From NCBI GenBank assembly GCA_012514775.1, contig JAAYZQ010000250.1:1-28740 (forward strand): a stretch of 28,740 bases of DNA, written 5' to 3'. Shown piece by piece: positions 14,877 through 22,553 of this stretch (position 1 is the first letter of the stretch; every line of letters begins with the position of its first letter). This DNA is from Anaerolineaceae bacterium (GTDB lineage Bacteria > Chloroflexota > Anaerolineae > JAAYZQ01). The translations under genes and the position numbers were made by a program. A model generated the notes under the pieces. That model was not told where the DNA came from and made no database searches. It worked only from the letters and a program-made list of their open reading frames with translations.

Positions 14877-16928
14877 TTGGACACGAAATCTGCTCCCAAC
14901 CTGGTGTTGGGAATTGACACAGGTGGCACGTATACTGACGGTGTGTTGCTGGAGTACGAATCGCGCCGCGTGCTGGCCAGCCACAAGGCCCTGACCACCA
15001 AGCGCGATTTTTCCATCGGCATCGAAGAGGTCATCGAGGGGATCCGCATCGAGGACCCCTCGGCCATCCGCATGGTCTCTATCTCGACGACGCTGGCGAC
15101 GAACGCCATCGCCGAGAGCAAGGGCAAGCGAGTGGCGCTGCTTCTCATTGGCTATGACCCGGAGCTTCTCAGCCGCTTCAAGCTGGACAGTCGCCTGGCG
15201 ACCCCCAACTATTACTTTTTCGACGGGGGCCACGACCTGTACGGCCGCGAGAAGAAGGCCCTCGACCTGCAGGGCATCCTGGCCAGGGTCGTGGAGCTCA
15301 AGGACAAGGTGGACGCCATCGCCGTTTCGGCATATTTTAGCCCTTTGAACCCGGAGCACGAGAACCGGGTCTACCAGGCCATTTCGAGCGTCTGCGACCT
15401 GCCCGTGGTCCTGGGCCACCAGCTCTCCACCAGGCTTGGCTCGGTGGAGCGGGCCACGACGGCGGCCCTCAACGCCTCGCTCCTGGCGGTGCTCCAGGAT
15501 TTCGTCATTGCCGTGCGACGGGCCATGGAGCGACGCCAGATCGACGCGCCCCTCATGGTGGTCCGCGGCGACGGCACGCTGATGAGCGACGAATTTGCGG
15601 CCCGCACGCCGGTGGAGACCATCCACTCGGGGCCGGCGGCCAGCGCCATCGGTGGGCGGTTCCTGTCGCGCACCGACGATGCCCTCATCATCGACGTGGG
15701 CGGCACGACCACCGACATTGCCCTCATCGTGGACGGCCAGGTGACCGTCAGCGAGGAGGGGGCGACGGTGGGCGACTACAAGACGTCGGTCAAGGCTGCC
15801 AATTTGCTGTCAATCGCCCTGGGGGGCGACAGCCACATTGGCCTGGGCCACGACAAAGAGATCCTTCTGGGGCCCGAGCGGGTCACGCCGCTGGCGTACC
15901 TGGCGTGGCAGTATCCGCAGGTGCACCGCCAGATCAAGGCGCTGGCGCTGCGCACCTGGTCGCAGGCCACGCCCGAGTGGCTGGAGTATTGGTTCCTGCT
16001 GCGAGATCCCTCCAGCGTCAAGGACCTGCATTCGACGCGGGAGCAGGAGCTGGTGAACCTGCTGCAGGATGGGCCGCGGGCGGTGCCCGAGATCCTGAAA
16101 GAGCTGAAGCTGCTGCACGTTGCCCAGGTGGCCGTGCCAGAGCTGTTTCGCCAGGAGATCGTGGGCCGGGCAGGGCTCACCTCCACTGACCTGATGCACA
16201 TCGAGGGGCGCTACGACCTGTGGGACGCGGAGACTTCGGCGCTGGCGTGGAAGGTGTTCTGCCAGTTCCAGTTCCGCGACGTCGACGAGGTGCGCCGGGA
16301 GGTGTGGTCCCAGGCCAGCGAGATGATCCTGCACGCGGTCCTCACCTTCCTGTCGGAGCGTCCGCTGCAACTGGGTGACCGGGATCGAAGCCTGGATCGC
16401 AACGGCCGCGGGGGCGATCGCGCCCTTCGCGGCTCTCAGGACAATGACATGGCGCGTTGGTTTTTCTACAACAGTTTGTACCACGCCCATCCGCACCTGG
16501 AGACGAACATTCGCCTGACCAAGCCGATCATCGGCATCGGCGCGCCGGCCAGCATCTTTTTGCCGCCGGTGGCCGAGGCGCTGCACACCGAGCTGCTCCT
16601 GCCCGACCATCACCAGGTGGCCAACGCGGTGGGCGCCATCGCGGGCAGCGTCATGGTGGAGGAGGAGCTGCTGGTCTATCCGCAGCTCTCGCGCTCGGGG
16701 CTGGAGGTTTTCGGCTATTACGTGCAGGCGCACGACGAGCGCTACGAGTTCGAGGAGCTGGGCGAGGCGCTGGCCCAGGCGCGGACGCTGAGCCAGCAGC
16801 GGGCCATGGGAGCGGCGCTGCGCTCGGGCGCCGACAACCCGCAGGTGAGCGTCGAAGAGCTGACGGACGGGCTCGATACCTACCGGATTCGCGCCCGGGC
16901 GGTGGGCAATCCGCGGTTGACACGATGA
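14877..16928 (+). CDS. Hydantoinase/oxoprolinase-like ASKHA ATPase with inserted winged-helix-like segment
   Basis: 683 aa from TTG 14877. ASKHA phosphate-binding motifs are present: LGIDTGGTYTDG near residue 10 and IIDVGGTTTDIALI near residues 271-284; the C-terminal GIGAPASIFLP is the adenosine motif. The family (COG0145, HyuA/OplahA N-terminal) includes ATP-dependent ring-opening enzymes, but the usual HyuA central sequence is replaced by about 200 mostly helical residues. Residues about 386-446 (STREQELVNLLQDGPRAVPE onward) read like a winged helix. From memory, similar proteins accompany methyltransferase genes in methanogens. I favour an activator or chaperone for corrinoid proteins over hydantoin cleavage, but this is inference. 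A short interspersed repeat lies in frame at 16422-16450. Confidence 0.75.
   Translation: MDTKSAPNLVLGIDTGGTYTDGVLLEYESRRVLASHKALTTKRDFSIGIEEVIEGIRIEDPSAIRMVSISTTLATNAIAESKGKRVALLLIGYDPELLSRFKLDSRLATPNYYFFDGGHDLYGREKKALDLQGILARVVELKDKVDAIAVSAYFSPLNPEHENRVYQAISSVCDLPVVLGHQLSTRLGSVERATTAALNASLLAVLQDFVIAVRRAMERRQIDAPLMVVRGDGTLMSDEFAARTPVETIHSGPAASAIGGRFLSRTDDALIIDVGGTTTDIALIVDGQVTVSEEGATVGDYKTSVKAANLLSIALGGDSHIGLGHDKEILLGPERVTPLAYLAWQYPQVHRQIKALALRTWSQATPEWLEYWFLLRDPSSVKDLHSTREQELVNLLQDGPRAVPEILKELKLLHVAQVAVPELFRQEIVGRAGLTSTDLMHIEGRYDLWDAETSALAWKVFCQFQFRDVDEVRREVWSQASEMILHAVLTFLSERPLQLGDRDRSLDRNGRGGDRALRGSQDNDMARWFFYNSLYHAHPHLETNIRLTKPIIGIGAPASIFLPPVAEALHTELLLPDHHQVANAVGAIAGSVMVEEELLVYPQLSRSGLEVFGYYVQAHDERYEFEELGEALAQARTLSQQRAMGAALRSGADNPQVSVEELTDGLDTYRIRARAVGNPRLTR
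16422..16450. repeat. Interspersed short repeat, copy A (in frame in the ASKHA gene)
   Basis: GCCCTTCGCGGCTCTCAGGA and following bases match copies at 17448 and 21543 over about 24 bases. It encodes ALRGSQDND within a charged loop that looks inserted. Confidence 0.55.
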
Positions 16929-16951
16929 TTTGGGAGAGCTAGAGGACAATA

Positions 16952-17620
16952 ATGGAACTGGAACGTGTAGACACCAAGCGCGCGTACGATCTGATTCGCA
17001 AGCGCATCACGACCCTGGAGCTTGCCCCGGGGGCGGATATCAACGAGCAGGAGCTGGCCGCGGGCCTGGACATGGGCCTGGTGCCGGTGCGCGAGGCGCT
17101 GAAATGGCTGGTCCACGACGGCCTGGTGCACATCACGCCGCGCCACGGCATCCTGGTGAGCGACGTGAACCTGCCCGACCTGGAGCAGCTCAGCGAGATG
17201 CGTCTGGCGCTGGAGGGCCTGAGCGCGCGGCTGGCGGCGCAACGGGCCACGCCGGACGACATCGTGGTGCTGGAGACGTTGCGCGAGGAACAGGCGCAGA
17301 CGCCGTCGGGCGACAGCCACCGCCAGTTCGACGTGGACCACAAGTTTCACGAGGCGGTGGCGCGGGCGGCCCACAACAAGTACCTGGCGGAGTCGCTGGA
17401 GCGGCTGTTTGGCCTGTCGCAGCGGCTGTGGTACCTGGTGCTGCCGCGCCCTTCGCTTCTCTCAGGACAACGTCTCGGCTTCTTGCCCACGGCGGTGGAG
17501 AAACATGTCAACCTGGTGGAGGCCATCCAGGCGCGGGACGCGGGGCGGGCGGAGGCGATCATGCGCGAGCACGTGGCGGCGTTTTACACGCAGGTGCGGG
17601 AGATATTGGAGGAGGGGTGA
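16952..17620 (+). CDS. GntR-family transcriptional regulator, FCD (FadR) subfamily
   Basis: 222 aa. N-terminal winged helix (residues about 5-70; motif INEQELAAGLDMGLVPVREAL, then LVHDGLVHITPRHGILVSDV) followed by an FCD ligand domain (about 78-215) with His-bearing helices FDVDHKFHEAVARAAHN, EKHVNLVEAI and REHVAAFY, where Asp/His residues usually hold a metal. Members repress catabolic genes and release DNA when the substrate or an intermediate binds. It precedes the ornithine-cyclodeaminase-like gene and MttB 4, so it probably controls that unit or the whole cluster (inference). A short interspersed repeat (17448-17470) is embedded in the ligand domain near residues 166-174. Start ATG 16952. 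Confidence 0.92.
   Translation: MELERVDTKRAYDLIRKRITTLELAPGADINEQELAAGLDMGLVPVREALKWLVHDGLVHITPRHGILVSDVNLPDLEQLSEMRLALEGLSARLAAQRATPDDIVVLETLREEQAQTPSGDSHRQFDVDHKFHEAVARAAHNKYLAESLERLFGLSQRLWYLVLPRPSLLSGQRLGFLPTAVEKHVNLVEAIQARDAGRAEAIMREHVAAFYTQVREILEEG
17448..17470. repeat. Interspersed short repeat, copy B (in frame in the GntR gene)
   Basis: GCCCTTCGCTTCTCTCAGGA then CAA; matches copy A but is read in a different codon phase (RPSLLSGQ), which shows a DNA-level element and not a shared protein motif. Confidence 0.55.
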
Positions 17621-17832
17621 CCCCCTCCCCCCCCCGCTGCAGCCCCTCCCTGCGGTCGGGGCTTGGGGGCTGGAGAATTGCCGATCTGGGGGCTTGGACC
17701 GAGTCTTTCAGGGACCCAGGCACGAGATCGGGGAGACGGCGGGTTGCCGCGGGAGAGGACCGTCACGGTTGGCGGGGCACCATCTCCAAAAAAAGGGGGT
17801 GGGGGCTGTTATTATACAAAGGAGGGATTGTG
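17621..17832. other. Intergenic region before the ornithine-cyclodeaminase-like gene
   Basis: 212 bases, C- and G-run rich at the left. It ends in TTATTATACAAAGGAGGG: TATTAT (17810-17815) could be a -10 box but no -35 is visible at the right distance, and AAAGGAGG (17818-17825) is the ribosome site. A GntR operator might lie here but I could not identify a convincing dyad. Confidence 0.35.
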
Positions 17833-18810
17833 GTGAGCGAAAACCGTTTGCTGTACCTGTCGTATTCCGACGTCCAGGGCCTGGGGGTGAGGATGGCGGA
17901 GGTCATCGAGGCGCTGGAGATCGCGTTTCGGGAAAAGGGGAAGGGCAAGGTGGAGATGCCGCCGAAGCCGGGGGTGCACCCGACGAACCCGGACAACTTT
18001 ATCCACGCGATGCCGGCGTATATCCCGGCGCTGGGGTCGGCGGGGGTAAAGTGGGTGGCGGGCTACCCGGAGAACTACAAGCGGGGGCTGCCGTACATCA
18101 CGGGGCTGTTGATCCTGAACGACGTGGAGACGGGGCTGCCGCTGGCGGTGATGGACTGTGTGTGGATCACGGCGATGCGCACGGGGGCGGCGACGGCGGT
18201 GAGCGCGCGCTACCTGGCGCGGCCGGAGTCGTCGACGGCGGGCATCCTGGGCTGCGGGGTGCAGGGGCGGACGAACCTGGAGGCGCTGAACGTGCTGTTT
18301 CCGCTAAAGAAGGTGCGGGCCTATGACGTGCGGCCGGAGATGGCGGAGCGCTACGCGCGGGAGATGAGCGAGGAGCTGGGCCTGGAGGTGAGGGCGGTGC
18401 GGGAGCCGCGGGAGGCGGTGGCGGGCAGCGACCTGGTGGTGACGGCGGGCCCGATCCTGAAGGTGCCGCACGCGACGATCAAGGCGGGCTGGCTGGAGGA
18501 AGGGGCGTTTGCGTCGGCGGTGGACTATGATACGTATTGGGACCGGGCGGCGCTGAAAGAAGCGAGCAAGTTCTGCACGGACGACGTGGCGCAGCTGCTC
18601 TATTACCAGGGGGCGGGCTACTTCCAGGACATCCCGCCGATCTACGCAGACCTGGGCGAGCTGGCGACGGGCCAGAAGGCGGGCCGCGAGACGCCGGAAG
18701 AGCGGACGATCACGGCCAACCTGGGCCTGGCGCTGGACGACATGGCGGTGGCGCCGCTGGTGTACAGGAAGGCGGTGGAAAAGGGCGCCGGCACGTGGCT
18801 GCGGCTGTGA
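17833..18810 (+). CDS. Ornithine cyclodeaminase/alanine dehydrogenase-family protein (mu-crystallin-like)
   Basis: 325 aa, usual length. The NAD(P)-binding motif AGILGCGVQGRTNLEAL lies near residues 136-152, after the family segment MRTGAATAVSARYLARPES. The upstream GVKWVAGYPENYKRGLPYI and downstream VVTAGPILK segments are also typical. Family members deaminate ornithine to proline, reduce cyclic imines or oxidise amino acids; the substrate cannot be fixed here. The gene ends 17 bases before MttB 4, so a proline-betaine or other cyclic amino acid betaine route is an attractive but untested idea. The start is GTG 17833, seven bases after GGAGG; GTG 17830 is too close. Codons favour GCG/GGG/ACG more than the genes to the left. 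Confidence 0.87.
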   Translation: MSENRLLYLSYSDVQGLGVRMAEVIEALEIAFREKGKGKVEMPPKPGVHPTNPDNFIHAMPAYIPALGSAGVKWVAGYPENYKRGLPYITGLLILNDVETGLPLAVMDCVWITAMRTGAATAVSARYLARPESSTAGILGCGVQGRTNLEALNVLFPLKKVRAYDVRPEMAERYAREMSEELGLEVRAVREPREAVAGSDLVVTAGPILKVPHATIKAGWLEEGAFASAVDYDTYWDRAALKEASKFCTDDVAQLLYYQGAGYFQDIPPIYADLGELATGQKAGRETPEERTITANLGLALDDMAVAPLVYRKAVEKGAGTWLRL

Positions 18811-18827
18811 GCGAGGAGCACAGAGAC

Positions 18828-20273
18828 ATGATCCCGAATCTGTTCAACAGCAGGAGGAACGGGCTGGCGTTTACGCCCAAGATGGCGGTGGTTAACGAGG
18901 AGCAGTTGGAGCAGCTTCACATGGCGACGCTGGAGCTGCTGGAGCGCACGGGGGTGCAGATCACCCACCCGCGGGCGCTGGAGATCCTGCACGGGGGCGG
19001 GGCGCGCGTGGATGGCAGCCGAGTGCGGATGCCCTCTTGGCTGGTGGAAGACGCCATCGGCAAGGCACCGGCGCGGGTGGTGCTGGGCAAGAGGAACGGG
19101 GAGCGGGCGGTGGCGCTGGAGGGGGACCGGGTGTGGTTCGGCCCGAGCGTGGACTGTATCGATTACCTGGACCCGGCGACGGGGGAGCGCTCGCGGTTTA
19201 CGAGCGAGCATTGCCGGATCACGACGACGGTGGCGGACGCGCTGCCGAATTACACGTGGGTGATGACGATCGGCATGGCGGACGACGTGGCGCCGGACAT
19301 CGCGGACCGGGTGATTGCGAAGCAGGTGTTGACGTACACGGAAAAGCCGCTGGTGTTTTGCTGCAAGGACGTGAACAGCGTGCGGGACATCTATGCGATG
19401 GCGGTGGCCATCGCGGGGAGCGAGGAGGGCTTTCGGCAGGCGCCGACGGTGGTGCACTACTCGGAGCCGATCTCGCCGCTGCTGTACTACGATCCGGCGG
19501 TGGAAAAGATCCTGTTCTGCGCGGAGAAGGGGATCCCGCTGATCAACTATCCGGCGCCGCAGGGGGGGAGCACGGCGCCGGCGACGTTTGCGGGGGAGAT
19601 CGTCCAGGGCAGCGCGGAGTCGTTGAGCGGGCTGGTGCTGGCGCAGCTGGTGCGGCCGGGGGCGCCGTTCATCTACGGGGCGTTCACGACGATCATGGAC
19701 ATGAGGACGACGATCTTTTCGTACGGGGCGCCGGAGATGAGCCTGATGGTGGCGGCGATGGCGCAGCTGGCGCAGCGCTACCGGCTGCCGTTCTTTGGGA
19801 CGGCGGGCTGCTCGGACAGCAAGGTGCCGGACGCGCAGGCGGCGGCGGAGGCGGCGTTTTCGTGCCTGGCCTCGGCACTGAGCGGGGCGAACCTGGTGCA
19901 CGACCCGGGCTGGCTGGACCACGGCTCGGTGGCGTCGCCGGGGTATATCGTCCTGGTGCACGAGGTGCTGCACATGGTCAACCAGTTGATGGGCGGGGTG
20001 CCCATCAGCGACGAGACGCTGGCGCTGGACGTCATGGATCGCGTGGGCCCGGGCGGGCACTACCTGCAGGAAGACCACACGCTAAAGCACTTTCGCGACG
20101 TGTGGTATTCGAAGTTGTTCGACCGGTCGATTTATGCCCGGTCGGGGGACGGAGTGCCGGGCTTTGACGACCGGCTGCGGGAGCAAACACTCAAGATCAT
20201 GGAGCACGAGCCCGCTCCGCTGCCGCCGGAAGTGGCCCGGGAGCTCGAGGAGATGGCGGGGCATTGGACCTAA
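18828..20273 (+). CDS. MttB-superfamily corrinoid methyltransferase, paralog 4
   Basis: 481 aa from ATG 18828 with GAGGAG at 18813-18818. Motifs: LELLERTGVQITHPRALEIL, WFGPSVDCIDYLDPATGE, DALPNYTWVMTIGM, YPAPQGGSTAPATFAGE, TAGCSDSKVPDAQAAAEAAF, and C-terminal VGPGGHYLQEDHT then WYSKLFDR. It has no internal TAG. It lacks the N-terminal NYxVN lead seen in paralogs 2, 3 and 5, and the IDFHxSLG motif is changed to YTWVMTIGM, so its substrate may differ. No corrinoid gene is directly beside it; it must share a carrier from elsewhere. It is downstream of the ornithine-cyclodeaminase-like gene. Confidence 0.92.
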   Translation: MIPNLFNSRRNGLAFTPKMAVVNEEQLEQLHMATLELLERTGVQITHPRALEILHGGGARVDGSRVRMPSWLVEDAIGKAPARVVLGKRNGERAVALEGDRVWFGPSVDCIDYLDPATGERSRFTSEHCRITTTVADALPNYTWVMTIGMADDVAPDIADRVIAKQVLTYTEKPLVFCCKDVNSVRDIYAMAVAIAGSEEGFRQAPTVVHYSEPISPLLYYDPAVEKILFCAEKGIPLINYPAPQGGSTAPATFAGEIVQGSAESLSGLVLAQLVRPGAPFIYGAFTTIMDMRTTIFSYGAPEMSLMVAAMAQLAQRYRLPFFGTAGCSDSKVPDAQAAAEAAFSCLASALSGANLVHDPGWLDHGSVASPGYIVLVHEVLHMVNQLMGGVPISDETLALDVMDRVGPGGHYLQEDHTLKHFRDVWYSKLFDRSIYARSGDGVPGFDDRLREQTLKIMEHEPAPLPPEVARELEEMAGHWT

Positions 20274-20277
20274 CCCT

Positions 20278-20326
20278 CCCTTCCCTGCGAGGGAAGGGGG
20301 GGAGAAGGGTCCCTCCCGAGGGAGGG
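20278..20326. terminator. Two consecutive hairpins after MttB 4
   Basis: CCCTTCCCT (20278-20286) pairs with AGGGAAGGG (20290-20298); CCCTCCC (20311-20317) pairs with GGGAGGG (20320-20326). They begin 4 bases after the stop codon. No T-run follows, so they may only partly end transcription or may block mRNA decay. Confidence 0.4.
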
Positions 20327-20440
20327 GGGGGCCTCAAGGGGGTCCGGGTTGCGTGCCGGGCCGGAGTCCCCCCTGGCCCGGACGGCCACCCTGGCACCGC
20401 CCGCCACACTTGCGCCTGCGCGCAGTGCAGGTGGGACCGG

Positions 20441-20658
20441 CGACTTGTCGGGGGAAGCTTGCGGGGGAGACGGTCTGGCCCCGACAAGTCGGGGAGTCCG
20501 GGTTGCAGCCAGAGCCGGAGTCGCCGACTTGTCGGGGGAAGCTTGCAGGGAGACGGCCTGGCCCCGACAAGTCGGGGAGTCTGGGTTGCAGCCAGAGCCG
20601 GAGTCGCCGACTTGTCGGGGGAGGCTTGCAGGGGAGACGGCCTGGCCCCGACAAGTCG
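20441..20658. repeat. 84-base tandem repeat with internal 13-base inverted repeat
   Basis: Units start at 20441 (84 bases), 20525 (83 bases) and 20608 (first 51 bases kept). Every unit contains CGACTTGTCGGGG and, about 25 bases on, its exact reverse complement CCCCGACAAGTCG, giving a 13-bp stem (first unit: 20441-20453 with 20479-20491). The 33-base stretch between stems is also conserved, so this is a tandem repeat and not a CRISPR array. Confidence 0.85.
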
Positions 20659-20708
20659 CCCGTCCTGGCCGGACAGGCCAGGGGGGAGTCTGGATTCGGA
20701 TTGCGTGT

Positions 20709-20759
20709 GAAGGGAGCTTGCTCTCCCTTCAGGGAAAGACTCCCCTCCCCTCGCAGGGG
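20709..20759. repeat. Two hairpins upstream of the RACE-like gene
   Basis: GAAGGGAG (20709-20716) pairs with CTCCCTTC (20723-20730); CCCCT (20747-20751) pairs with AGGGG (20755-20759). The second type resembles 7928-7942. Their role is unknown. Confidence 0.4.
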
Positions 20760-20822
20760 AGGACCCAGCGGGCCGGATCGGGCGGGGGGAGAGGTTGGTC
20801 GGTCGGTCGAGAGGAGATGCGG

Positions 20823-22553
20823 ATGAAGGTAACGGTTGTCTACGGCAGCGATGAGCGGTCGGTGGAGGTGCCCCGGGACGCGAACCTGGGGGAGGCCATC
20901 ATTGCCACGGGCCTGCCCCTGGAGCAGCCCTGCGCGGGGCGGGGCACGTGCCTGAAGTGCAAGGTCATTGCCCAGCCGACGGTGGCGGGGACGGCCGGAG
21001 TCCTGAGCCCGCTGGATGAGAGGGAGCTGGTGGGGCTGAGCGACGCGGAGCGGGCGGCCGACTACCGGCTGGCCTGCCGCGCCCGGGTCCAGGGCGACGT
21101 GACGGTCACGCTGGCGCCCATCGTGGTCTATTCGAACAAGATGTTTCGGGCCTGCGACGACTACAAGAAGCCGGGCGTCCCCCTGGGCCTGGCCATTGAC
21201 CTGGGCAGCACCACGGTGGCGGCCTTTGTGACCACGTTGACTACGGGGGACGTCTGCGCCGGGGCGGCGGCCCTGAACCAGCAGACGGCCTTTGGCGCCG
21301 ACGTCATCTCGCGCATGGCGGCCGCGCTGCGGGGCCCGGACACGGCCCGGCGGCTGTCGATGCTGGCCATGTCGTCCATCGTGCAGGCGGTGGACGCGCT
21401 CAAGCTGTCGCGCAGCGCCCGGGAGCGCGTCGAGAAGGTGACCATCGTGGGCAACTGTGCGATGCACCACCTGCTGCTGGGCTACCCCGTGGAGAGCCTG
21501 GCCGAGCTGCCGTTCCAGCCCCACGACCGGGCCTCGGTCAATGCCCCTCGCTCTGCTCAGGATGATAATGCCAATTCGGCCTTTGGCGACACGTTCCCCC
21601 CCGGCGCCCGGGTGGCGCTGCCGCCGTTGGTGGGCGGGTTCGTCGGCTCGGACGCGCTGGCCTGCCTGGCGTATTATGGCTTTGACCGGGCGACGGGGCC
21701 CATGGCGGCCATCGACCTGGGCACCAACGGCGAGGTCATGGTCACCGACGGCCTGCCGCCCCGGGGCACGGGCCGCATCCTGGTGGCCTCCACGGCCGCC
21801 GGACCCGCCTTCGAGGGCGTGAACATCTCGTGTGGGACCCGCGCCGTGGACGGCGCCATCGTCAGCGTCAAGGCCAACCTCGACGACGGCAGCCTTGACC
21901 TGGTGACCATCGGCGACCAACCGCCGGTGGGGCTCACCGGCTCGGGCCTTCTGGAGCTGATGCGCGAGCTGCGCCGGGCGGGGGTGGTGGAGCCCAGCGG
22001 CCGGCTGGTGAAGGAGCATCCGGTCTTTGGCCATCGCCTGAGCGTGGACGAGCGGGGCGTGCGCCGGCTGCTCATCACCGACCAGGCGGTGGACCGCCGC
22101 GGTGTGGAAGAGGGCGAGGAAGGGCGGCGCGTGTCGCTGTACCTCACCCAGCACGACATCCGCGAGCTGCAAAAGGCCAAGGGCGCCATCCGCGCCGCGA
22201 CCGAGATCCTGATGGCCCAGGCGGGCCTCAAGCCGGCGGACCTGGAGCGGATGGTGCTGACGGGCTCGTTTGGCAGCCAGTTGAACGTCGACGCCGTGTT
22301 GTCGCTGGGCATGATCCCGCCGGTGGACCCGGCGTGCGTGGAGCCCTCGGCCAACGGTGCGGGGTTTGGGGCGGCGCTCTTCCTGGACGACGAGGAGTTT
22401 GCCCGGGGGGAGCGCATCGCGGCGGCCGCGCAGCAGGTGGACCTGGACCTGGACGCGGAGTTTAACAGGCGGTACGTGGAATCGATGGAGTTTCCCGCAT
22501 CCTTCGCTTCGCCCAAGACCATGGAGGAAGAACAGGACTCGCAGCCCGAATGA
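20823..22553 (+). CDS. RACE-like reductive activator of corrinoid proteins (2Fe-2S + ASKHA)
   Basis: 576 aa from ATG 20823, six bases after GAGGAG; ATG 20817 abuts the site. An N-terminal [2Fe-2S] ferredoxin domain has Cys37, Cys43, Cys46 and Cys85 (C-x5-C-x2-C...C). The ASKHA part has AIDLGSTTVAAF around residue 126, GNCAMHHLLLG, AIDLGTNGEV, ASTAAGPAFEGVNISCG and a C-terminal TGSFGSQLN. This is the architecture of RACE/COG3894 proteins, which use ATP to reduce cob(II)alamin in corrinoid proteins back to the active cob(I) form. It is the only such protein in view and probably serves all three corrinoid carriers. An interspersed repeat (21543-21565) sits in frame in a loop near residues 241-250. 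Confidence 0.93.
   Translation: MKVTVVYGSDERSVEVPRDANLGEAIIATGLPLEQPCAGRGTCLKCKVIAQPTVAGTAGVLSPLDERELVGLSDAERAADYRLACRARVQGDVTVTLAPIVVYSNKMFRACDDYKKPGVPLGLAIDLGSTTVAAFVTTLTTGDVCAGAAALNQQTAFGADVISRMAAALRGPDTARRLSMLAMSSIVQAVDALKLSRSARERVEKVTIVGNCAMHHLLLGYPVESLAELPFQPHDRASVNAPRSAQDDNANSAFGDTFPPGARVALPPLVGGFVGSDALACLAYYGFDRATGPMAAIDLGTNGEVMVTDGLPPRGTGRILVASTAAGPAFEGVNISCGTRAVDGAIVSVKANLDDGSLDLVTIGDQPPVGLTGSGLLELMRELRRAGVVEPSGRLVKEHPVFGHRLSVDERGVRRLLITDQAVDRRGVEEGEEGRRVSLYLTQHDIRELQKAKGAIRAATEILMAQAGLKPADLERMVLTGSFGSQLNVDAVLSLGMIPPVDPACVEPSANGAGFGAALFLDDEEFARGERIAAAAQQVDLDLDAEFNRRYVESMEFPASFASPKTMEEEQDSQPE
21543..21572. repeat. Interspersed short repeat, copy C (in frame in the RACE-like gene)
   Basis: GCCCCTCGCTCTGCTCAGGA followed by TGATAATGCC; it matches copies A and B. 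It is read as APRSAQDDNA, between two conserved parts of the ASKHA domain (LPFQPHDRAS and FPPGARVALPPLVGGFVG). Confidence 0.55.

Larger units (their letters stand above)
20274..20822. other. 549-base non-coding interval rich in hairpins and repeats
   Basis: Holds no gene I can support; open frames crossing it are by-products of its GC-rich repeats. Contents in order: two G/C-rich hairpins (20278-20298, 20311-20326), a degenerate repeat unit (about 20339-20369), two full 84/83-base repeats plus a partial third (20441-20658), a degenerate tail (about 20684-20712), and hairpins at 20709-20730 and 20747-20759. GAGGAG (20811-20816) serves the next gene. No sigma-70 promoter is evident. Confidence 0.6.

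Noticed and set aside
20441..20658. Possible CRISPR array
   Set aside because: The intervals between the hairpin-forming repeats are themselves conserved (33 bases), so it is a tandem repeat; no cas genes are present.
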